Part shown: positions 1 to 8,102 of the stretch, one piece after another
Layout: every line of letters starts with the position of its first letter
Position numbering within the stretch: the stretch's first letter is position 1
From: Endoryza sp044226045
GTDB lineage: Bacteria > Bacteroidota > Bacteroidia > Chitinophagales > Chitinophagaceae
Length of the DNA: 64,000 bases
Assembly: GCA_044226045.1 (NCBI GenBank)
Contig: JBGAHR010000008.1
Span: forward strand, 1-64,000
Reading direction: 5' to 3'
Program-made: the position numbers and the translations under genes
The notes under the pieces: model-generated
Seen by the model: the letters and a program-made list of their open reading frames with translations, nothing else
Told to the model about the DNA's origin: nothing
The model's database searches: none

Positions 1-16
1 GGATAGAGAGCTGGAA

Positions 17-355
17 ATGAGATCGTCCGTTATAACAACACTGGATGAAAAATGGGCTTCGGCTATTCAGATAGATAATTGGAAGAAACGGATATCCTAT
101 CTAGCTTTGCTGTTATTATTTTGGGCGTCCATTTCCCTGGGCACCTGGTCGGTAATTAAAGAAAGAAAAAGGGAGGAAACAGGACTGGAGACTGAATATC
201 AAAAGGCCAAAGACAGCATTCTCGTTCTGAAAACAGAGAATGAATTATTGAAAAAGATACGCCTGTTGGAAAAAGATTCAGTCGGAACAGCGGGAATAGC
301 GATTGAAAAAAAGCAGATTGAAAAAGAATCGACCACTCAGAAAAATCAGCCTTAA
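17..355 (+). CDS. small single-span membrane protein with coiled coil, function unknown
   Basis: The 112-residue product has a charged N-terminus, one hydrophobic segment at about residues 27-46 and then a Lys/Glu-rich stretch (about 50-100) with the look of a coiled coil. The topology resembles small bitopic division or scaffold proteins, but no family signature is visible and no function is assigned. The ATG at 17 is the first available. The window edge lies just upstream, so a preceding operon partner cannot be seen. Its stop is one base from the stop of the convergent DUF4325 gene, so the two transcripts must meet tail to tail without room for a terminator. Confidence 0.6.
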   Translation: MRSSVITTLDEKWASAIQIDNWKKRISYLALLLLFWASISLGTWSVIKERKREETGLETEYQKAKDSILVLKTENELLKKIRLLEKDSVGTAGIAIEKKQIEKESTTQKNQP

Positions 356-356
356 A

Positions 357-716
357 TCAATGTGTTGATTCCATCATTTTGACCCCGGAGCTTTGTTTGC
401 GTGAAATGGAGTCAATTGCTTTATTCGCGTAAGCTTGCACGTTTAATGAAGAAAGACTATCGTCTATTTGTACCTTTTTTCTGAATTCTTCAAGTCCGAA
501 GTCATTTACAATATCTTTAAAAAGTTCAGCGAAGAAACCGATACTGATATTCGTTGCTTCTTCCGGAATCTTGAATATTAATTTACTGGAATCCTTAAAC
601 ACTTCTTCAAGCTCTAGCTTATGTCTCAGCATGATTCCCCAGGTTGGAGAGTCAAATGATTTCACACCATTACTCATATGGTCCCTTAGGTCGATAGTAG
701 TAATCGGAAGATCCAT
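357..716 (-). CDS. STAS-like domain protein (DUF4325 type)
   Basis: This 119-residue protein fits the STAS-like DUF4325 pattern: a short N-terminal region with strands, a hydrophobic strand at about 45-50 (LIFKIP), the segment ISIGFFAELFKDIVNDFG resembling the conserved S-x-x-F-A-x-E-L-F-x-x-L motif, then a strand ending in VQID. In other genomes such domains often accompany a histidine-kinase-like ATPase or lie in mobile or defence contexts. Here no ATPase neighbour is visible within the window, although the other side of the convergent gene is cut off. It is monocistronic, with a good -7 box about 90 bases upstream. The role is inferred only as a regulatory or partner-binding domain. Confidence 0.55.
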   Translation of the reverse strand: MDLPITTIDLRDHMSNGVKSFDSPTWGIMLRHKLELEEVFKDSSKLIFKIPEEATNISIGFFAELFKDIVNDFGLEEFRKKVQIDDSLSSLNVQAYANKAIDSISRKQSSGVKMMESTH

Positions 717-806
717 AAAATGTTATTTTCGATTAAGATTAATCATAAATGCTTGTTGCAAAAACCGGGCAGATAATTCTGGAGCAGAAGGACAATTTGC
801 TGGCTG

Positions 807-835
807 CAAAGGTAATGTATTTCTGTTTCCAACAA
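807..835 (-). promoter_or_regulatory. Bacteroidota-type promoter for the STAS-like gene
   Basis: On the minus strand the box TACCTTTG (814 to 807) matches TAnnTTTG. TTG triplets lie 15 and 18 bases upstream of it (positions 835-830), near the expected -33 element. Transcription would start near 800, giving a leader of about 85 bases. Apart from this, the 717-1087 gap holds no recognisable gene; the short frames in it lack homology-like features. Confidence 0.45.
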
Positions 836-1087
836 CTTAAGAAAATTACGATAAACCGGCTGCATTTGCAAGTACGGGCCGGGAGTTTTTTTCGATGTAA
901 ATGATTCGTTAATAATGTCATAGGGAAAATCCCTATCAGCCCGTCGCCAGCTGTCCGGCCATAATAGAGTTTACTCAACTATGAATGACCGATTGGGAAA
1001 TCAGCGGTCATACCCCTCCGGCCGGCCCATTCCTCAAAATGAGAAATAAAGCCACAGGCAATCAGTAATTTGCGGCAAAAATGGACT

Positions 1088-2068
1088 ATGCGTATAGCAA
1101 TTAACGGAATGGGAAGAATAGGAAGGACTTTGTTCAGAAGACTGGTAAACGATCCTCAGATTGACGTGGTGGCGGTTAATGATGTGATGGACCCTGCCAA
1201 TCTCGCTTATTTGATCAGGTATGATTCGCTGTATGGAGCCTGGCAGCAGGACCTGGTGATGGAGGATGGGTACTTCCTCACCGGAAATAAGAAAATCACC
1301 GTATTGCAGGAGGGGCAACCTTCTAACATAAATTGGAAACAGTGGAAGGTAGATATCGTGGTGGAATGCAGTGGAAGATTTTCGAAGAAGGAAGCAGCCA
1401 TGCAGCATTTGCAGGCCGGTGCGAAGAGGGTATTGTTGTCTACAACCGGGTCACCGGATATCCCATTGTTAATTTACGGACATAACCACGTGAACCCTGC
1501 TTCGGAAGCGGAGATTATTTCGCCCGGTGGTTGCATGACCAATTGTTCCACCCATATTCTTTACCTGTTGAATTCGATCGGTGTGGAATCAGCGCAAATA
1601 AATATGTTGCATTCCTATACTTCCCGCCAGGAACTCGTAGACACGGCCCACACACAATTCAGAAGAGGCAGGGCAGCGGCCGAGTCGATGATACCGGTGG
1701 AGATAGATCTGGCGCAATCGTTGGAGCGCATTTTACCGCTACAGGGAAGAATAGCGGCCGTATCTGTAAGAGTACCGGTCACCAACGGGGCCATGATGGA
1801 CTGCACCGTTCAAATGCAACAGGAAGTAACCAAAGAACAGATCAACGAGTTGTTTCGCAAAGCCGCGCTGGGCGAATACAAAGGTATCATCCAGTATACG
1901 GAAGATCAGCTGGTATCCGCCGACATCAGGGGCAATACCCATTCCTGTATAATCGATGGATCTCTGACTTCCGTCATCGGAAAGCAACTAAAAGTGATAG
2001 CCTGGTTTGACAATGAATACGGATATATCAGCCGAATGATCGACTGGCTGCGGTACTGGGTGAAGTAG
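1088..2068 (+). CDS. gap: glyceraldehyde-3-phosphate / erythrose-4-phosphate dehydrogenase family protein
   Basis: The protein has the complete type I GAPDH fold: NAD-binding GxGxxG in INGMGRIGR (residues 5-13), catalytic Cys149 in GGCMTNC and catalytic His175 in HSYT. The usual S-C-T-T-N motif is changed to G-C-M-T-N. The segments FRRGRAAAESMIPVE and SRMIDW are closer to E. coli Epd (erythrose-4-phosphate dehydrogenase of the DXP-dependent PLP pathway) than to glycolytic GapA, from my memory of those sequences. It could be a second GAPDH, a gluconeogenic form or a true Epd. ATG 1088 is preferred because it begins directly at the nucleotide-binding strand; an in-frame TTG at 1070 would only add six residues. 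It is monocistronic and convergent with the acetyltransferase gene. Confidence 0.85.
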   Translation: MRIAINGMGRIGRTLFRRLVNDPQIDVVAVNDVMDPANLAYLIRYDSLYGAWQQDLVMEDGYFLTGNKKITVLQEGQPSNINWKQWKVDIVVECSGRFSKKEAAMQHLQAGAKRVLLSTTGSPDIPLLIYGHNHVNPASEAEIISPGGCMTNCSTHILYLLNSIGVESAQINMLHSYTSRQELVDTAHTQFRRGRAAAESMIPVEIDLAQSLERILPLQGRIAAVSVRVPVTNGAMMDCTVQMQQEVTKEQINELFRKAALGEYKGIIQYTEDQLVSADIRGNTHSCIIDGSLTSVIGKQLKVIAWFDNEYGYISRMIDWLRYWVK

Positions 2069-2082
2069 TATTGGCGATATGT

Positions 2083-2610
2083 TTATAATAACCGTTCGAG
2101 TAACACCACGGTCAGGTTCCGGTTTTGAAGGGGTAGGTCCTGATGATCCGCAGTCGTAGATGTGCCGACAACAGTAAATCCATATTGCCGGTAGTAATCA
2201 ATCAATCGTTGGTTATCCGACCAGGTATCCATGCGAATCGATAACAAGCTCCGCTGTTTCGCGAAGTGGATAGCCCATCGAAGAATGACATCAAATAGTT
2301 TTTTCCCCTTTTGATCCGGAGCGATGGCAATTCGATGAAGATACAAACTCTTCTGATTGTCCATTTCCTTCCATATCAGTCGGTCTTCTGGTTGAATGGT
2401 AAACACGCCAGCGGGTCCGTGATCACCGGTCAGAATATACTGGTTTCCTTTTTCGATATCAAGTTGTAAGGAGCACTCGTCTATTTTGTTCCATGTTTGG
2501 AGCCCCCTGGCTGCCGAATTTGCAATTACGGTTTCAAACAGTTGTAAAATGGCAGGAAAATGTATTTTTCCTGCCAGGATGATTTGATAATTCTCCTTTT
2601 CGTTTATCAT
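2083..2610 (-). CDS. GNAT family N-acetyltransferase
   Basis: This 175-residue protein has the GNAT core: strand beta4 and the acetyl-CoA pyrophosphate-binding loop in LHRIAIAPDQKGKKLFD (about 108-124), followed by the alpha-helix with WAIHFAKQ and the C-terminal DNQRLIDYYRQYGFTVVG strand-helix typical of the fold. The loop is DQKGKK rather than Q/R-x-x-G-x-G/A, a common variant. The substrate is unknown. It lies 18 bases after the stop of the secreted protein at 2629-3348 on the same strand, so the two are probably one transcript. Confidence 0.85.
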   Translation of the reverse strand: MINEKENYQIILAGKIHFPAILQLFETVIANSAARGLQTWNKIDECSLQLDIEKGNQYILTGDHGPAGVFTIQPEDRLIWKEMDNQKSLYLHRIAIAPDQKGKKLFDVILRWAIHFAKQRSLLSIRMDTWSDNQRLIDYYRQYGFTVVGTSTTADHQDLPLQNRNLTVVLLERLL

Positions 2611-2628
2611 ATGAGGTATAGGAAGATT

Positions 2629-3348
2629 CTATTTACCGGGAAAATAGCTTAGATCTGGTCGATAGGCGATTGTTTCCGATTTAATGGAAAACAGGTTGTC
2701 GTATTGACCCGGATTTACTTTGCGCAGCGTGCGGTCGATCTCTTCACTTTTCTCGTATTCTTTCCAGTTGTCAAGCCCAATCATCACCAGCAGCGTCAGT
2801 GGTGAGTCGCCATCTACCATTTGAAAAACGTGAAAAGAACGGATGCCTGATTTTAACAGGTCGTTCTTCAACTCACGAATAAAACTGGTTGACACGGAAA
2901 CCTGGGATGATTTTATGGTGAGTAACCGGCAAAACCTTGAGGTGAAATTGAAAGTATCCGTGTTTGATAATTCAAATAGTTCTCTTGCTTTAAAAACGGA
3001 TTGAACTTCGGCATAGGGAAAAACGTTTATTCTGTTGTCTCCCATATCTTCCGCTGGTTTAAGCGCGGCATCAAAATCAGACCACTTGTGATGAAAAGTT
3101 GCATCAATAAACTGCCCGTACCGCTCTCCCGAAATAAAATACCACCCATGCCAGGACCAGCGATCTCCATTGGCCCGGTGCCATTCAAGGTGTCGTTTAT
3201 AGCCGTTCTCAAAATCGACCGCCTGCCCCTGGTGTGGTTTCCAGATAGCGAATTGCACCATGCCAGGTTGTTGTGCAGTTGATGAGAGATAGGTGGAGAA
3301 TGCGATAAATAAAAAAGGAAAAATCGAACGTATAAGCTGTGATGGCAT
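2629..3348 (-). CDS. secreted protein of unknown function
   Basis: The 239-residue product starts with a signal peptide (residues 1-25, hydrophobic IRSIFPFLFIAFSTYL, cleavage likely after STA-QQ). The mature part is rich in aromatic residues (WKPHQG, HLEWHRANGDRWSWHGWYF) and seems to hold two similar alpha/beta halves, compatible with a dimeric alpha/beta-barrel (ABM-like) shape, which is a guess. No catalytic motif is recognised. It precedes the GNAT gene on the same strand with an 18-base gap. It may act in the periplasm, but nothing in the sequence shows a substrate. Confidence 0.6.
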   Translation of the reverse strand: MPSQLIRSIFPFLFIAFSTYLSSTAQQPGMVQFAIWKPHQGQAVDFENGYKRHLEWHRANGDRWSWHGWYFISGERYGQFIDATFHHKWSDFDAALKPAEDMGDNRINVFPYAEVQSVFKARELFELSNTDTFNFTSRFCRLLTIKSSQVSVSTSFIRELKNDLLKSGIRSFHVFQMVDGDSPLTLLVMIGLDNWKEYEKSEEIDRTLRKVNPGQYDNLFSIKSETIAYRPDLSYFPGK

Positions 3349-3516
3349 AACAGGCAGGTTTAAAATATTTTATTTTCGATGCAGTATTGCGACAGAGTCT
3401 GAATATATTGTCGGGGTAAAAATGAAATAAATTTACTATCCAAACTGAACAAGCATGTTAAAGTTGTTACCAGGCTGGCATGCGAATCCTTAATCGGAGC
3501 GGATCGGCTTTACGGT

Positions 3517-3933
3517 TTATCCGTTGGTAATAACCCATTGCACACCATATTTATCAGTGCAACTTCCATAGTATGCACCCCAATACATGTCTTCGAGCGG
3601 CTGTGTTACTTGTCCTCCTTCTGCCAGCGCTGTAAAGTATTGGGTAGTTTGTTCGCGACTATCAGTGTGAATACTGATGTATATGTTGTTACCCATTGTC
3701 ACTGTAAAGCCTAAAGAAGCCAGCGCATCTGTCCCTTTTAGTAGGTGTTTTCCAAGAATTTCAAGTTCAATATGAGCGATAAGTTTTTTGTCCTCCTCAG
3801 TTAGCGAAGGAATGGGAAAATCACCAAATCTTTTCGGTTCACCAATAAACCGACCGTTGAAAACTTTTTGATAAAAATGAAAGGCTTCCTCGGTTTGATG
3901 CTGAAAGTTGAGATACACACTCAGATTAGCCAT
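3517..3933 (-). CDS. VOC / PhnB-like glyoxalase-fold protein
   Basis: The N-terminus MANLSVYLNFQHQTEEAFHFYQKVF and the C-terminal YWGAYYGSCTDKYGVQWVI are typical of the PhnB-like branch of the vicinal-oxygen-chelate superfamily, often labelled 3-demethylubiquinone methyltransferase-like. At 138 residues it has the usual length of one VOC module pair. The family binds metal or small ligands; no specific reaction can be given. It is 28 bases downstream of the small gene at 3962-4216 on the same strand, which suggests a two-gene unit divergent from the MarR gene and possibly controlled by it. Confidence 0.8.
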   Translation of the reverse strand: MANLSVYLNFQHQTEEAFHFYQKVFNGRFIGEPKRFGDFPIPSLTEEDKKLIAHIELEILGKHLLKGTDALASLGFTVTMGNNIYISIHTDSREQTTQYFTALAEGGQVTQPLEDMYWGAYYGSCTDKYGVQWVITNG

Positions 3934-3961
3934 AGTTGAGATTTTTTGTTGTAAACAGTAT

Positions 3962-4216
3962 TTAAATGTTAATAGCTTCTTCTTGTCCGGCCAAATCTAT
4001 CCACGGCAGAGCACAGAAAAAGCCATAAGAAGTCACTTCATCGATAATCCTGCTTAAGGCATTATTTGAAATTACTTCGATTTCCACCCGTAGTTGAATG
4101 TAGCGGCCTTGTTGATGAAATGAAAAAGTACAATCAGGGAAGGTCGATTGAAGCCGGCCAATAACAATACCCGCCTGTTCCTTATCGCGTATGTCTGTCT
4201 TAAATATTTCCACCAT
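3962..4216 (-). CDS. small conserved cytoplasmic protein, function unknown
   Basis: The likely product has 84 residues starting at MVEIFKTDIRDKEQAG. Its pattern (beta strand, helix after KEQAGIVIGRLQ, Cys in FPDCTFSF, strand RYIQLRVEIE) resembles small ferredoxin-like or heavy-metal-associated folds common in Bacteroidota, but it lacks the CxxC metal site, so metal binding should not be assumed. An upstream ATG at 4288 would add 24 residues that run into the divergent regulatory region and is less likely. It leads a probable operon with the VOC gene. Confidence 0.6.
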   Translation of the reverse strand: MVEIFKTDIRDKEQAGIVIGRLQSTFPDCTFSFHQQGRYIQLRVEIEVISNNALSRIIDEVTSYGFFCALPWIDLAGQEEAINI

Positions 4217-4325
4217 ACAAGTATTATTTTCTAAGTAATAAAACCACCGGATACCAATTTTCCGGTAATCACCCCGATAATTTGGCAACCTGATACTAAT
4301 CCGATAGATTAGCTTCTTGACATGA

Positions 4326-4360
4326 TATCTTGTTAAGTAAATATCTTAGTTACAAAGATA
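4326..4360. promoter_or_regulatory. candidate MarR operator: direct plus inverted repeat
   Basis: TATCTT at 4342-4347 and AAGATA at 4355-4360 form a 6-bp inverted repeat with a 7-base spacer (agttaca). A further TATCTT at 4326-4331 repeats the left half 16 bases upstream. The site sits between the divergent small gene (start 4216) and the MarR gene (ATG 4375). MarR proteins commonly bind such dyads over their own promoter, so autoregulation is a fair inference. Confidence 0.4.
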
Positions 4361-4374
4361 AAATAATTCGGGTT

Positions 4375-4866
4375 ATGGCCAAACAAAATCTGTTAAAAAA
4401 AGATCTCATTGGAGAAATACAGGGGATGGAAAGGAATATATCAACGGTTTCCGTTTTATTTCACCAATCGGTTTCTGAGTTGGCAGGATTAACCGGAGCC
4501 GATCATAAGTATCTGGAAGTTATATACAGTCATGGCCCTTTAACTGCCGGCAAACTGGCCGAATTGACCGGGCTGACAACCGGCGCTATTACAGGCGTGA
4601 TCGATCGTTTGGAGAGAGAAGGACTGGTAGCACGAGAGAAAGATCCTAATGATCGAAGAAAAGTAGTGGTAGTCATCCGTCAGGACAAAGCCATGCAGAA
4701 AATCGGTTCAATTTTTGGCGAAGTAAAACAGAAGCTGGACCTGGCATATGCACAGTTTACTCTCGATGAACTGAAAACAATTAAAAAATACCTGGAAATT
4801 TCATTTACGTTTTTCGAACAGCAGCTGCAGGATCTTAAAGACAGGATTGAGAGAATGCATCAATAA
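4375..4866 (+). CDS. MarR family transcriptional regulator
   Basis: This 163-residue protein has the MarR winged helix: HGPLTAGKLAELTGLTTGAITGVIDRLEREGLVAREKDPNDRRKVVVV, with the recognition helix in LTTGAITGVIDRLE and the wing at DPNDRRK. Helices at both ends would form the dimer interface. ATG 4375 gives the normal MarR N-terminus; the upstream ATG at 4330 lies inside the candidate operator and is less likely. The inducing ligand is unknown. The divergent small gene and VOC gene are the obvious targets, with self-repression likely from the dyad at 4342-4360. Confidence 0.9.
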   Translation: MAKQNLLKKDLIGEIQGMERNISTVSVLFHQSVSELAGLTGADHKYLEVIYSHGPLTAGKLAELTGLTTGAITGVIDRLEREGLVAREKDPNDRRKVVVVIRQDKAMQKIGSIFGEVKQKLDLAYAQFTLDELKTIKKYLEISFTFFEQQLQDLKDRIERMHQ

Positions 4867-5008
4867 TGTCAGCATTCGACAGTGCCGGCAACGAAGGCCT
4901 CATCACCGCTTTTTTCAAAGACTTCCTATAATTGGATAGGCGACCGAAAGTTTCTCGTTTAATTCAAAAATCCTTAAATTGCATAAGCACTTATATAAAA
5001 TGTAATGT

Positions 5009-5965
5009 ATGAGTTTTTTTGACATGACTGGAAAAATGGCGATCGGAAGCCGGCTTCGGCTGCTGACAAGCCGGATCACCGACGATGCCGCGGCGATTTA
5101 TCAGCTATACGGAAATGACCTGCAGCCCCGGTGGTTTCCGGTTTTTTATGTATTGGCAGAAAGCGGGCCCCGGTCGATTTCTGATATTGCTATGGAAATC
5201 GGACATTCCCAACCATCTGTGAGCCAGATCATACGGGAAATGGTAAAGAAAGGGCTGGTAATAGAAAAGAAAGACACTAAAGATGGGCGTAAAACGGTGG
5301 TGTCGCTGTCTGCGAAAGGAAGCAAAATGAAGACGGGTTTGTCTCAGCAATACAAGGATGTGGAAGCCGCTGTGGAATCGCTGCTTTCCCAATCACAACA
5401 CAACCTCTGGCAGGCAATAGAAGAATGGGAATACCTCCTGTCTCAAAGATCGCTCTTGCAACGGGTGACTGACCAGCGCAAACAACGCGAGCGCGAGAAA
5501 GTGACTATTGTAGATTATCAGCCAAAATACCAGAAGGCTTTCCGGCAGTTGAACGAGGAGTGGATTACCCAATATTTCAAAATGGAAGAGGCGGATTACA
5601 AGGCGCTGGATAATCCCAAAAAATATATTCTTGACCGCGGCGGTTGTATAGTGGTGGCTTTGTACGAAGGAAAGCCGGTGGGCGTTTGCGCCTTAATAAA
5701 AATGGATGACCCCGATTATGATTTCGAGCTGGCGAAGATGGCAGTCTCTCCGCTCGCCCAGGGAAAAAGTATCGGTGGGCTGTTGGGACAAGCAGTGATT
5801 GAAAAGGCCAAGAAGCTGGGTGCTTCCCGCATTTACCTCGAAAGCAATACACGCCTCAAACCAGCGATCAGTTTGTACGAGAAGCTCGGTTTTAAAAAAG
5901 TGTCAGGCAGGCCGACTCCCTATGAACGCTGCAACATTCAAATGGAACTGGATCTGAAAAAATAA
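5009..5965 (+). CDS. MarR-GNAT fusion: winged-helix regulator with C-terminal acetyltransferase
   Basis: Residues about 1-155 form a MarR-type winged helix (SISDIAMEIGHSQPSVSQIIREMVKKGLV, wing at DTKDGRK). Residues about 165-318 form a GNAT domain (ELAKMAVSPLAQGKSIGGLLGQAVIEKA, with the Q-x-x-x-x-G-G acetyl-CoA loop, then LESNTRLKPAISLYEKLGF). Such bifunctional proteins are a known arrangement in which the GNAT half may acetylate a metabolite or protein and the MarR half acts on DNA; the substrate is not visible. It follows another MarR gene by 142 bases in the same direction. Two MarR-type regulators side by side suggest a local stress or drug response, which is inference. Confidence 0.88.
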   Translation: MSFFDMTGKMAIGSRLRLLTSRITDDAAAIYQLYGNDLQPRWFPVFYVLAESGPRSISDIAMEIGHSQPSVSQIIREMVKKGLVIEKKDTKDGRKTVVSLSAKGSKMKTGLSQQYKDVEAAVESLLSQSQHNLWQAIEEWEYLLSQRSLLQRVTDQRKQREREKVTIVDYQPKYQKAFRQLNEEWITQYFKMEEADYKALDNPKKYILDRGGCIVVALYEGKPVGVCALIKMDDPDYDFELAKMAVSPLAQGKSIGGLLGQAVIEKAKKLGASRIYLESNTRLKPAISLYEKLGFKKVSGRPTPYERCNIQMELDLKK

Positions 5966-6106
5966 TACTTCCATGGCTCGCGTGCCCGGATGACTCAATA
6001 AGATCAGCTTTGATCATAATACAGCCGGACGAGTAGCAGGTATTCAATTGCTGAACAGCCCCGGAAACATACTTCGGGCAGGCTTTCCATTGTTTTGTAG
6101 AAGCGA

Positions 6107-7135
6107 CTATTTCAGCCGATTGATGGCCTCCTGCAGAACAAGGTCATTGCCGGCCTCGATATCGGTCTTCCGGTTACGAATGACCAGCGAAGGAGCAACG
6201 CCCTTTCCCTCTTCACTTTTGCCGGCTGAATTTCTGTAATCGCCCACTCCCAGGAAATATAACCATCCATTGGGTAGTTCTCTGGAAATGACATCAGTGA
6301 ATCCGCCGGCAGTAGTATCACCCATCTGCTGCACCGTCGTTTGCGTATTCATCGCCCAGGTGAAGGTTTCACCAGCACTGGCCGTCCAGCGGGTGGTGAG
6401 CAATTTCACAGGCTTGGTAAATTGAAAGTCACCTTGTTTGTCAACATACCACTCTACCAGGGGGCCAAACTCGTTTCTGTTAGTGCCGGTTCTTTTTCTT
6501 GTTGTCATAAACAGTTTCCGGCTGGAGGCAAACCATCCTGCCACATATCGGCTAACCTGGTCATCACCGCCGGCATGATTGCGAATGTCGACAATGATTC
6601 CGATGGTATTTCTCAGATAGTGCATAATAACCGGCATCTGGTTTTCATAAAAGCCAAGTGGTTTGTCGAATTCCCCAAAATGTATGTAACCGATATTGTC
6701 GCTGCTTATTCCGTATTGAAGGTGGTCATCGACCGTTTTTATTGCGGGAAAATATTTTTGACGAACGAGATTCAAAGAGAAATCCTCCTGTTTCTTGTTG
6801 ACCCGGAAAAAATAACTGCTTTCATAACGAGGCAATTGATCGCTGGTGGGTTGAAGAAATACGTGTATATCATCCAGGGGGGTGATCATTTGGCAAAGAA
6901 CGGTATATAATTGTTCGTTGCTCATTTGATCGGTCACTAGTGGGCGGTATACACTATAGAGTGAATCCCAGTTAACTCCCCGGGTTTCGAATAACCCATA
7001 CCACTGATTAAAGCCTTTCCACATACTTTCGAAGTTGCTGACGGGTGTATTGTCGGGTATTGAGGGCAGTAATGTTTTCTTGCAGGAACTCAGGCTTACC
7101 AGTACCACCAGGAACGGAAGAATTATTTTTTTCAT
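6107..7135 (-). CDS. S41 family peptidase, lipoprotein
   Basis: Residues 1-18 form a lipoprotein signal ending in the lipobox LSSC, so the 342-residue protein is probably lipid-anchored in the envelope. The tail-specific protease (S41) core is visible: DNIGYIHFGEF, GIIVDIRNHAGGDD (substrate-binding carboxylate loop) and the nucleophile Ser in WTASAGETF. No PDZ domain is obvious, as in short S41 proteins of Bacteroidota. The C-terminal KGVAPSLVI is also typical. It follows the beta-barrel-like gene at 7147-7977 by 11 bases on the same strand, so both are probably cotranscribed. The substrate is unknown. Confidence 0.88.
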   Translation of the reverse strand: MKKIILPFLVVLVSLSSCKKTLLPSIPDNTPVSNFESMWKGFNQWYGLFETRGVNWDSLYSVYRPLVTDQMSNEQLYTVLCQMITPLDDIHVFLQPTSDQLPRYESSYFFRVNKKQEDFSLNLVRQKYFPAIKTVDDHLQYGISSDNIGYIHFGEFDKPLGFYENQMPVIMHYLRNTIGIIVDIRNHAGGDDQVSRYVAGWFASSRKLFMTTRKRTGTNRNEFGPLVEWYVDKQGDFQFTKPVKLLTTRWTASAGETFTWAMNTQTTVQQMGDTTAGGFTDVISRELPNGWLYFLGVGDYRNSAGKSEEGKGVAPSLVIRNRKTDIEAGNDLVLQEAINRLK

Positions 7136-7146
7136 GACTAACAGAA

Positions 7147-7977
7147 TTATGATTTAAGGGTTACAGATAAAGCAAGTTGGTGTTGAAGGTAGGTTACTGG
7201 CAATGCCTGCGAATAGTGAAGCCATTGGCCGGCGTACTGAATACCCAAGCCATATTTTTTGCTTACATCGTACCGGTAGCCGGCTTCTATTCTTATCGAT
7301 TGATAGTTATCCAGCGAAACTATTTTACTTCCCTGACTGAAAACGGTTTCTATATTATTTCCATCCGTTGCCGAACCGACAGAGTTATGGTATGGAAGAC
7401 GGGTGTTTCTTGCCAGCACAGAAGCAGATAAACCGGCATTGAACAAATGTTTCTGGTGAAGGCGAACACTGGCTAGATAAGCCAGATCAAGAGAGCTGCT
7501 GTTCAGCCATCCCGCTCTTATGATATTGTCGCTATAGAACAACTGATTGGTCAGATAGGCGCCGGCGAAGCCGGAGAACTGTATCTTACGGAAATTGTTG
7601 TTGGGGTTTCCCTGCACGCGATGCAGGTATCCAATTTTGAGTTGGCCCGAATAAAGTGTTCCCACTAATGGCCATGATCCGGTTTTGGGGGAGCCATCTT
7701 CGTTGTAGCCGGTTTCATAGAATTGTCTTCCCTTGAAAGCGACGGGAAAGAAATCACCAACGGCACCCTCCAGTTCGCCCAGGAGCAGGCCGTTTCGGAA
7801 AAATCTCGTATAGCGAAAATCAGCCTTTTTCTGATGGGCGCTGTAAAGGAGGGGAGAGGCCTGCTGATCGACCAGCCATGTTTGCTGATAACCGATTCCC
7901 AGTCTGAATTCATTTTTCTTTTGTCCGAACGCAACAACAGATACGGAGAGTGAAAGCAGTAGCAATAGTGTCTTCAT
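7147..7977 (-). CDS. secreted, probable outer-membrane beta-barrel protein
   Basis: The 276-residue protein has a signal peptide (residues 1-18, cleavage after AFG-Q). The mature part alternates short amphipathic strands rich in Tyr, Gly and Asn (LRLGIGYQQTW, GQLKIGYLHRV, IRIEAGYRYDV) and ends with HQLALSVTLKS, as expected for an outer-membrane barrel or porin-like protein. No named family is recognised. It is upstream of, and only 11 bases from, the S41 peptidase lipoprotein, so a joint envelope function is likely but unspecified. Confidence 0.65.
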   Translation of the reverse strand: MKTLLLLLSLSVSVVAFGQKKNEFRLGIGYQQTWLVDQQASPLLYSAHQKKADFRYTRFFRNGLLLGELEGAVGDFFPVAFKGRQFYETGYNEDGSPKTGSWPLVGTLYSGQLKIGYLHRVQGNPNNNFRKIQFSGFAGAYLTNQLFYSDNIIRAGWLNSSSLDLAYLASVRLHQKHLFNAGLSASVLARNTRLPYHNSVGSATDGNNIETVFSQGSKIVSLDNYQSIRIEAGYRYDVSKKYGLGIQYAGQWLHYSQALPVTYLQHQLALSVTLKS

Positions 7978-8102
7978 ATTTTAGGGCATTAGCCGGCAAA
8001 TGTGAAGCTCATTATTGTGAAGAAAACGATAATGGCCGGTGAACTGCATCAAAACCGGAATGAATTGGCACAATCTCCGCTAAAACATATCCCGAATCAT
8101 TC

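Noticed and set aside
739..978. 79-codon minus-strand frame and a 571-840 plus-strand frame in the gap before the GAPDH gene
   Set aside because: They overlap the STAS gene or its promoter, have no start context and a random amino-acid make-up.
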